A stretch of 64,000 nucleotides of DNA from Zarea fungicola (lineage: Eukaryota > Ascomycota > Sordariomycetes > Hypocreales > Cordycipitaceae). Shown piece by piece: positions 55,687-64,000 of the stretch. Made by a program: the position numbers and the translations under genes. The DNA lies in NCBI GenBank assembly GCA_900169235.1, contig FWCC01000048.1, positions 148,745 to 212,744 of the forward strand, read 5' to 3'. Position 1 is the first letter of the stretch; each line of letters begins with the position of its first letter. Under the pieces are notes generated by a model. The model searched no databases, had not been told where the DNA came from, and saw only the letters and a program-made list of their open reading frames with translations.

Positions 55687-55724
55687 AAAAAAAAAAAAAG
55701 GCCGGCCACCTGAAGGGCCGGCTT
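55687..55724 (-). terminator. GC hairpin followed by a T13 run on the minus strand
   Basis: Arms GCCGGCC (55701-55707) and GGCCGGC (55716-55722) with an 8-nt loop are followed on the minus strand by thirteen T residues (A run 55687-55699 on plus). The shape is that of an intrinsic terminator; in a fungus a T-run like this can stop RNA polymerase III. No matching A/B boxes were found upstream, so it may be chance. Confidence 0.3.
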
Positions 55725-57500
55725 CCTCCGTACCCTGGCCACTTATGCTATTACCATGTTTTCGTCTTTGATGCATGGACCCCCTCGGGCGCTACTCTCC
55801 GCCTGGCTTATTTCTCAACCGCCACCAACCAAACCCTCCAGCCCATAAAATTCTGTTTTCCCGTTTGAGTGCTGGTTGGACAAGTTTTGGGTAGGTATGG
55901 AGAAAAGCTGCAACGCCATGATGACCAGAGACATTTTTTTGAGCTCCTATTCTGCGTGCGAATCTTGCTTTCCAACTCGAGATGGCTGGCTGGGTCAACC
56001 ATGACGCCAGCCGCCCCCAACAACGTGCACAGTGGCTTTCTAAATGGAGAAAGTGAAAAACAGGGCAGGAAAAGCATCTAAACCAAATTCACATGAAGAA
56101 TTCAACGCCTTTAACCGGTGCCAAATGGCATTTTGCTGGTAAAGTGACAGGGTGAGGACTTGCTAACTAGAGACTGGTTGGAAGTATTAGCTGTGCAGGT
56201 GTAATGTACATGCTATTTTAGTCATTCAACAACAGCCTTTGACGTAACTTGGGGTCTGTCGGACTTTGGCCGTGCGTACTGATAAGACCAACTGCGTTAG
56301 CTTGAAATAGTGCAGTTTGAACCATTGGCTTTTCCATTCAAGATCCGTTTTATTTGCCAACTTGCGAGTGAGTGAATGATTACATGGCAAATGGCTACTC
56401 ATGAAACTTGGACAGAAATAAGTTTAGCGATGAGATGCATGTCATGTGTACAGATGTAAGTGAGGGGTGTGGAGGGGGCTGATATCATGGACTCGCAAAA
56501 GATTCTAAATATAACTCGAAACAAGTGGTGAATGCTTCCAAAATTAATGGAATTCTATGCGTACGGAGTAATATGATGAGAGTAATATCTCCTACACCAA
56601 CCAAGTATCAAGTAGGTGTAGCGAGCCAGTCAGCCTCTGGCAGCATGACCCAGGCCTTTGTTCGGGTTTTCTGGGGTTTTGGATAGAGAGTCCCTGGTTC
56701 CACATGATTTTATGCTGCTCCGTACTACATTTTTTGACAGCCTGCCCAAGGTTCGGCATCGGAATGAAAGGAGACTTTTGAGCACATGGGTTGGTTTTGG
56801 GAACCCTGGGAGAAGGCATAAGCTCTAATGTGGGAAGAAGTAGGTGAATATACATGAATTGAAGATGAATCAAAATTCTCACGAGCCAAAACGTGAAAAG
56901 GATGACCAGTACCGAATGGCGTAATGTGAATGCTGTGCACCAGCTCTACTTGGTAGAATGAGTTGCTGACACATTTTACAACCGAGCCATACTACGAGCT
57001 GTACCTCTTGACTGCTTGTCCAGCCTACCTCTTTACAGGTACCTACCGCTACGGACTACAGCGACATTCTACGGCTTACAGTGGGCGCAATTGCGCACTG
57101 AGCAAGTGCTCACAGAGGCAAAGTGCGCCTGGAGAATCGCCACTAGCACTGTGATTGCGCGTCGCCTCACGGTACAGCTAGCAACAGGCCTACTGGTATA
57201 TCCCCTACAATGACATGTACATTATGTTGAGTCAACGGGGCGGCCCACGGGTTCCTCGCTCCAGCACTACTCCGTAGTTGAGCAGAATTAGTGACCAATC
57301 TCCACTGAAGCCAGCACAACATTCCCAATTTACAGCGGGTTCTGAGGGGGGGTTATCCACTACAACACCACCAATACCTGCTGTAAGTACTCTTCGTACT
57401 CTCGTACTGTAGCCCAATCCTCTCCCCTCAGCATGTACCTCGCTTCCACGTAGTACATACATACATTTCAGTACGGACCGACAGGTAGGTGCTGAAAAGG

Positions 57501-59423
57501 ACCACACAGCCACCACCCCTTTCTGGAAATGCCCCACATCCCCATCCTGGCATGCAACCACCCCATTCTGATATTTTTATTAATTTAAATATTTTATTCT
57601 TTTCTGGCGCGCACCCCCTATCCGCCTGGCCTATGCGCTGGGCGCTAGTATCCACCTTTCCAATCGGCAGGCTGGTGCTTGTTTTCCTGCTGGCTGCATG
57701 CGTGCCTCCCCATATATATATCTCCACAGTCGGATCCACATTCACCATTACCCACACCCCTCTGGCATTGTTCCCAAAATCCCAAGCCGCTGGCTTCATG
57801 TACATGGCGTGGCTTTCCTTTTGCTAACAAGTACCGAGGACCGCCTACGACAAGGTGTGTCTGTCTGGTTCTGTGGTGGGTAGCACGACTCCTCACTCGT
57901 TACTCAATGGGTATAAGCCTCAGGGTCCGCCTCTTGCCGTTTTGTCCTCCCCATTCAACGCCTCTTCCTCTTGTCGATGAGATGGATACAATGTGACCCG
58001 TCTCCTTTCTCAATTTTATCGCGACATGTATTTTCCTCGAATCTCTGCAGTGTGACTAGGTTGCCGGAGATATAAAAAAAGCTACTGCACACACTCTTTC
58101 TGGAGACATTCACAAGTCAGCATCGGCAGTTGTGGTTGTCTTCCAGGAAGGACTAAGAGCCCCTCCCCCCTTCCCCGTGGCCACTTATTCAAATCTCGCT
58201 ACCTTAAATCTGGTGCTTGGCAACGTCTGTCGTCTTGCGCAAATCACTCTTATTTTTTTTCCCTCTTGTCCTCCCCAGCGAGACGGATACCACTCCACTT
58301 GGACGCCATTGCCTTTGCCACTTTCAGGCTCTGTCTGTCTCGCTTTCTCCTCCCACTACCTGCATACGGGGGGACTTTTATTTATTTTATTTTTTCATCT
58401 CCAAGTATCCGTAATCATCTATTTTATTTCGCTGATCTCTGCACCGTTTTACCCGGGTACATTGGCATTTCTTGTACCGTTTCAGTGTCAAACCAATCTC
58501 AACTACATACGTACTATTGCCCGGCTTTAGTCGACGGTTGCCAGCTCAACTTTGTTTTCAACTCTACGAAATACGTCAATTCCTCAATCCCTTCCTTTCC
58601 TTACACTGGAAACTCTTTGCAGTTTGCCCAACGGTCAAGTCTGTAAATTACTTATTGCAGTCAAGTCTCTCTTGACCAAGTGGCACATTGGCCACCTCCC
58701 CCCCCCCCCCCCTACAAGGTTCCTTTGAAGCCATCCTTCTGGGGTGTCCTGGTAAATGGGACATCGGCCTGCCGATCACCTCTGCCCACGCAACTTGTCA
58801 CACACCCAAAGCTCTCAACAACCACACCCACGCCGCTCTCCTCCTCTTCTCCTGCTAGGAGGGTGCGCCATCACCTCCACTGACATCCCCACTGCACGCT
58901 GCCTTCAACAAGGTCACAGACACCGTCGATTCCCTCTCACCCATTGCCCTCCAGACACTTAAGACTTCGCTGATCCCGCACTTGGCTTTTTTCTTTCCCC
59001 AACCCGTCAACGACACGCCGCTCCAGTAACAAGTGGGATCTTCTTGTCTTGAATCTGACTTCCGACTTGGCTTTTACTCTAGTCAGGATCTCGCATCTGA
59101 TCAGCAAAATTCATACATTCGTCTTGCTCTTCACCACTTTATCAACATCCTCCTCTTGCACATCACTACCTGGCGCCTATCAATCTTGGCCGATATACAA
59201 CAGCCAAGCGCTCAACATCGCATTTTCCGGATAAAACGCAGTCCAAGCTTGCCGCAGAGCCGACTACTTTACTGAATTCGTCGCACCTCAACAAGCTAGA
59301 CTCTTTTGATTTGGGTCGACTACTGCCTTAACTGCACCGCATAACGTCTATTTTACACATCTAGACAGTCTACATCTCTTCTCCTCTCGTCACAGCACTC
59401 ATTGATACCCTCATTCTACCATA
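57501..59423. promoter_or_regulatory. Pyrimidine-rich promoter and long leader of flbC
   Basis: The last 1.9 kb before the flbC ATG is increasingly C/T-rich on the plus strand, with poly-C (near 58698-58713) and many small uORFs. This is the pattern of a fungal developmental regulator with a long 5' leader. Exact start sites cannot be read from sequence. Confidence 0.45.
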
Positions 59424-60688
59424 ATGACCATGGCTCTGGATCCCTCACAACAGCAGCGGTTTGGCCCAGGGCTCAGCTTTGACTACCAGGCTCACGCTCA
59501 ACCGCCCGCGTTCTCGAACCCTTGGTCGTCATCCTCTTCGCCGCCTCAATCCATTCCTGCTGCCGCTGGTCCTGGTAGCGCCGTCTTCAACGTCCATGGC
59601 CAGCCTAGCATGCCTCCTGCCATGATGCCCGGCAAACCCATTCCCAGCCGCGCCAGCACTGGCAGCACCTCCTCAATGGCTTCATACGGTTCCATGCCAA
59701 TTCCGTCTTCTGCGGCCAGCCACAACCCTCCGTCTTCCAGCCTCAGCATGCAGCATGAACTACTAAATCCAAATCATGATATGCTGAACATGAACCGCAT
59801 GCAGACTTCCGCTGCTGCCTTTGGCGAACCCAGCTACGCCGCGACAGCTTCACCTGTGAACGGTCACTTTGCACCCTCAGCAACAGGCCCATACGAAGCC
59901 ATGGGCTATGCTGCGGCTCCTGCGCGCCACCACCCATTCCCCATTGGCCACGATGACCCTTCCCGTAGATTTTCACAAGCGTTAGTGCCCTTTCCTATTG
60001 CACAGTTATTATATATAACTTCTGAAGTTTTCCCGTTCAATACGACTAACTCGCAGCTACAGTCCAATGCCTCCTACTGAGGATCGTCGTGGATTTGCCG
60101 ATGCTCTCGACGCCGGCCATGGCATGCTCGCTATGAGCCAGGAGACGCCAAGGAACATCTACGGCGGCGGCCGTAATGACCGCTCTTCTGTTGATTCCTA
60201 CGGGTTCCCATCGACGCATTCTACTAGCTCGTCGATTTCTTCTACCGGTAACATTAGCTCCTACTATGGCGATTCCGTGTCCGATTACTCAACTGCTGGA
60301 TCAGACATTGAATCGAGGACGCTGCCCCGCCCCCAGGGCCTCCTTGGCCATCAGATGCCACCGGCGCCGCAGTCGATGATGGGCCAATTCAGCTCCAAGG
60401 TCTCTTCAAGTACCCAGAAGAAGCACAAGTGCAAGGTTTGCGACAAGCGATTCACACGCCCTAGTTCGCTGCAAACGCACATGTACAGCCACACAGGAGA
60501 GAAGCGTGAGTAACATTCGCTTTCCATCATTGCATATTCTTTTACTAACAATACAATTAGCCTTTGCATGTGATGTTGAAGGATGTGGCAGACACTTTTC
60601 TGTCGTTTCCAACCTCCGACGTCACCGCAAGGTTCACCGCGGCGACGCCCGCTCAGAAGCGGGTTCCGAAGACCACCACTCCGACTAA
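59424..60688 (+). CDS. flbC: C2H2 zinc-finger conidiation regulator FlbC (FLB-3)
   Basis: Exons are 59424-59980, 60057-60505 and 60561-60688, giving 377 residues. The N-terminal half is Ser/Pro/Met-rich (MALDPSQQQRFGPGLSFDYQ...). The middle has FADALDAGHGMLAMSQETP and SSISSTGNISSYYGDSVSDY. Two C-terminal C2H2 fingers are HKCKVCDKRFTRPSSLQTHM-YSH and FACDVEGCGRHFSVVSNLRR-HRKVH. The end is RSEAGSEDHHSD. This finger pair and tail are distinctive for FlbC, an upstream activator of conidiation (brlA pathway) in aspergilli, FLB-3 in Neurospora. The finger pair is split by an intron inside the GEKP linker. Intron 1 has two possible acceptors six bases apart (60056 and 60062), giving SQAYSPMPP or SQAPMPP. 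The gene sits alone, with about 10.5 kb empty upstream and over 3 kb downstream. Confidence 0.93.
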
Positions 60689-63600
60689 GTTGGCTCCATT
60701 GGCCCAACAACGACAGTCAATTCCCGTACATATTTCTTTTTTTAAAACTGGGCTGCTGAAAGCAGTAGCATTACAGGCTTGATTTTTTTTTCTGGGTATC
60801 GAAAATAAAGATACGCTTTTACGACAAGGACACCAACATCAACATATAGAATGGATTATTAGGGTCGATTGTGACACCAAGGCAATACGACACATGCACT
60901 TTGTTTGGCTTGTCATACTGGACGAGCATTTGGGATCGAATGAAGTGTACTAAAGCCGCAAAGGTGAAAGACATGATAGGGCGGCAATTTTTTTTTTCTG
61001 GACAACTCCGTCAGGCACTTTTCGCTGGTTCATTGGCGTTTATTGGGATACGTGCGAGGCTTGCTCGTTTTTTTTTGTTATTTGGCTCACTTGCTTTTTT
61101 TGGTTCATTTCGGTTTGTTAGGCCGCGAGATATCTGTGACGGTGCTGGTACCCAAAGGGCAGTGCCACTACACACAATATGGGAGGAGGAAAGTGCTGTA
61201 TATTGATTGCACTTGGGACTCTCGCAACCTCGGGGCGAGTACACACTGTACATTACAGGATTATTTTTGCGGACACTTGTCTGCACATTCCACTGGTCAT
61301 ATACCCACAACTGACCGCAATTGAGCACATATATATACTCTGTACATCAGTTTGCTATGAGAGAAGTATGTTTTGTGAAGCTGTTAATCTGCTGCAGGCA
61401 ACGTGCATGGAGAAATATGCAAAAGTTCTTTATTTTGTCTAACTCGTGCACTTTCACGGTGGACTGAGACAGATTCATTTCGGCTGTCCCACGTGCCACA
61501 GCAGGGGGCCGAGGGGAGCAAAGTTTGGTACAGAAGTGTGTGCCCGCCGGGGTGGGCGACACACTTTTCCCGGCCGGGAGATTTTCAGGAGCATTGTCGC
61601 ATTTTTCTCTCAAAAGGACGAACTGTTGGCCCAGGCAGCGGTATCCCTCTTTAGGCAATAAAGGAAAGCGGGCTCCTACTTTGGTCGGGGGAGGACCAAA
61701 ACCCAGCACAGTGGGTGGGCACCCAGGATACTGTGGATATACTACTCAGAAAGGAGGGAAATAAGAAAAGACGAGGAGAGAAAAAAAACGCCCAGGACGA
61801 TGATCTCTTTTGCGGGACGGACGGCAGCCACCTTTTGACCCCATTCTGGTGATGAAGGCGCTGGCCCTCGGATTTTGAGGAGCCGGCGGCCTGTCAGATA
61901 AATAAGAGTATGACGGCATGCGTGAGATTACGTCTTCGATTTTTGGGCAGAATGGGCTCTATTAAAACATTCTGTAGGAAAATCATACTAGAAGTCGTCA
62001 CGCGAGTAAGCCTGCAAAAGCAAGCAAAGCAGCCTTCTATGGGAGGACCTCCTTTTTCCCTCTCCTACCAGTACAGAGAGGGTGGGAGCGTGCGAGAGAG
62101 CGAGCGAGAGAGCAAGCATGCGCTCCTATGACGAAGTTTTGGCATGGGTCCTTCTTTGGGCGGGGGGACCACTCATAGGGAGCCATCGAGATAAGTAAAG
62201 TGAGGTTGGGGCCATTTGAAAACAAGTACCCGCAAACAATACAGATTGGGGGGTTTTTTGGAAGTGAAAAAGAAAAAGCAACAAGGGGGAGAAGGGGGCG
62301 ATCCTGACTCGAGGAGGAATGGCCAGACGTTTCAGCAGTTGGCTATCACTGCCTGAAGAGGCAAAGACTTTGGTCGTCAAGAGCCAGACAAGCTTTTTGT
62401 GGGGGAAGAGCAGTTGATGCAATGTACTCCGCCGTTACTGTTCAGAGTAGCCATCCTCTTTGGGGGTGGCTAAGTTGTTATGTAGTTCCATACCTCGCAG
62501 TAGAGAATATGTAAGTGCAAATTACGGCTCATTTTATTACGGGGATCCTTATCCTTTTGCGATTCTACCTTGTACACTCCAGACGTGAGTCGAGTTGTAG
62601 TATACTGTTGTTGTCAAAGTGAGTTGGTGCGTCGTTGGTGCGTCGTTGGTGCGGAAAAGAGCTGTTGGTATGTCTCCCTCCAACTACGCTACAGTGGGAG
62701 CGGTACAGAGTACATAGATTGACATATGTACCGTCCTTGCAGTAGGAGAAAGTAGTAGCCAGGGGTTACATCAGCTTGTTCCACCACTAATAACTAGGTA
62801 GTTACTTTGTAACCCATTCTTTCCCTCTTAATGATTACTGCGCAGACGGCTCTCTTTCTACAGCCACTACCTCCAGCTTGCAACATTTTCATACAGTCAC
62901 CACTCCATCTGTCCCCTCAACCCTCCCCCTTTTCCTCTCCACCGAATAGAGGCCAGACGAAAAAAAAAATGGATAAAGTTGAGCATGAAACAGCAGCAAC
63001 GGACCACAACAAGCTTTGCGGGAAGGACGCGTAATGTTGTACATGGATGAGACGACACCAGCGGCGTCTGTTTACGGCACGCAGTGATGATGCTGCTTTT
63101 AGGTTGTTGTTGTCATCTCCGTTGGCAGTGCTTACTTGCTGATTCAGACGCCTTATCAACATTGTCTTGCAAATTTTTCTCTTGCCTCTGCTTTCAAGCG
63201 GATGAAGACTCATGAGAAGGTGCCCCGTTGCAGGGCTGCCGAGGACAGCCACATGCTTGCGAGAAGGACTGATCGACATCATTGAACCACCTCCTAATGC
63301 CTGCATGCATACTAAGCAGCCCGCCTTTGCCAGCCAGTGCGCAGGTGAAATATGCTGGCGTTGGGTTTTTCTTTTATCCAATTGCCATCTAGAATGTCGA
63401 GAGGGTGGGAATGCAATTTCACAACGAAAATAGTCCTAGCAACATTGCCAGGCCCCCGGACACCAATCTCGAGACACTCAACGCAAGAAAAACCCAATCT
63501 ACGTACTCGGCCTTGCAACATGACATCCCTTGCGTTACAGGCAGATACGCAAGGTACAACCAGGGTAGTGTTGATCGTTTTCACTTCCGCGCCCTCCCTC

Positions 63601-64000
63601 ACAAGGGAAAGCCTCATCTCACTCTCGGACTGTATTTTTGATATGGTTTACTATTAGGAAGGATAGGCAGGAGGGACTTTCGTGATCAGCATTTGGGATG
63701 GAGAATGTAGTGTCCGACCCAAAATACAAGGTTGAACGCTTTTTCTATTCTTGGAGAAACGAACCCGAGACGGCGGTTCCCAGCGTGTCGATGATTGTCG
63801 TCTCAGAAAGCTTGGCGTCAAAAGCCAAGTCTTGATGCTTGTTTTTTTTTTTTTTTTTTTGCTTAATCGCACTAACAGAGGATTTACAGATTTGGGGTTC
63901 CATCCCGCCGAAAAGCTTGGCTTTTTGCTAGAGCAATGTCCCAGCGACACACTTTAGCGGCTGTGCCTAGTGATGGACTAACGTCGACCACCTACTACTC
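60689..64000. other. Gene-free interval downstream of flbC to the window edge
   Basis: 3.3 kb with no supported gene. AATAAA at 60804-60809 is a plausible flbC polyadenylation element. GA-rich DNA lies at 62080-62120, an 11-nt tandem repeat at 62623-62653 and a long T run near 63843-63860. No tRNA or repeat-protein frame was recognised. Confidence 0.5.
62623..62653. repeat. Tandem repeat (GTTGGTGCGTC)x2.8
   Basis: Two complete and one partial 11-bp copies lie in the gene-free region downstream of flbC. Confidence 0.85.

Larger units (their letters stand above)
48918..57500. other. Gene desert upstream of flbC (distal part)
   Basis: About 8.6 kb in which I find no ORF with family resemblance, no tRNA, no rRNA and no transposon protein. 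The longest frames (52360-52809 on minus, 50379-50768 on plus) are short and unlike any family. Visible items are TACGGAGTA motifs at 53663-53671, 56562-56570 and (reverse) 57268-57276, a tandem repeat at 52134-52157, a CCAAT-type TGATTGG near 53566, homopolymers near 49739 and 49959, and a GC hairpin next to an A-run (55687-55724). Long non-coding transcripts or upstream regulatory elements are possible but not shown by sequence. Confidence 0.5.

Noticed and set aside
1..64000. A CRISPR array, prophage, biosynthetic cluster or intact transposon
   Set aside because: No evenly spaced repeats, phage genes, PKS/NRPS/terpene genes or transposase frames were found.

Overview
This is a piece of a filamentous ascomycete nuclear genome, most likely Pezizomycotina/Sordariomycetes and possibly Hypocreales. 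The grounds are short 50-180 bp introns with GTRNGT donors and CTAAC/CTGAC branch points, strong fungal orthologs (Rax2, Nif1-type Sel1 protein, FlbC, Lcl3, fungal Nup159), CT-rich leaders and no bacterial-style operons. The species cannot be named from the sequence alone. Assembly gaps lie at 35968-36075 (long N run), 40895-40896 and 47000-47001 (NN).

Layout. 1-31.5 kb is an ordinary gene-dense housekeeping region: CstF-64/Rna15 (-, runs off the left edge), ERV46 (+), Nif1-type Sel1 protein (+), proteasome beta2 PUP1 (-), NUP159 (+), RPC40/RPAC1 (+), NEDD8 E1 UBA3 (-), TEL2 (+), a Ste20/GCK kinase (-), a small DUF7053-type protein (-), PSO2/SNM1 (+) and LSM2 (-). 31.5-36.2 kb is a gene-poor insert holding one C6-regulator-like (PF11951-type) gene that appears frameshifted, followed by a scaffold gap. 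36.2-42.3 kb is again housekeeping: UTP12/DIP2 (-) and ARPC2 (+) share a 258-bp divergent promoter, then a gap-broken tRNA and LCL3. 42.3-64 kb holds only two genes, RAX2 (45.2-48.9 kb, broken by NN) and flbC/flb-3 (59.4-60.7 kb), separated by about 10.5 kb without a recognisable gene.

Functions. The genes are not one pathway. They cover pre-mRNA 3' processing and decay/splicing (CstF-64, LSM2), ribosome and RNA polymerase biogenesis (UTP12, RPC40), nuclear transport (NUP159), protein turnover (PUP1, UBA3), genome maintenance (TEL2, PSO2), secretion (ERV46) and polarity/morphogenesis (Nif1-like, GCK kinase, ARPC2, RAX2, flbC). 

Most notable. I did not find a convincing new multi-gene system. 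The best items are a 6-nt internal micro-exon in UBA3, the very long gene-free interval upstream of the conidiation regulator flbC, tiny first exons (7-17 nt) in three genes, a start-codon-overlapping uORF in TEL2, an unusual APLPPF repeat array in NUP159, and a repeated intergenic 9-mer TACGGAGTA.
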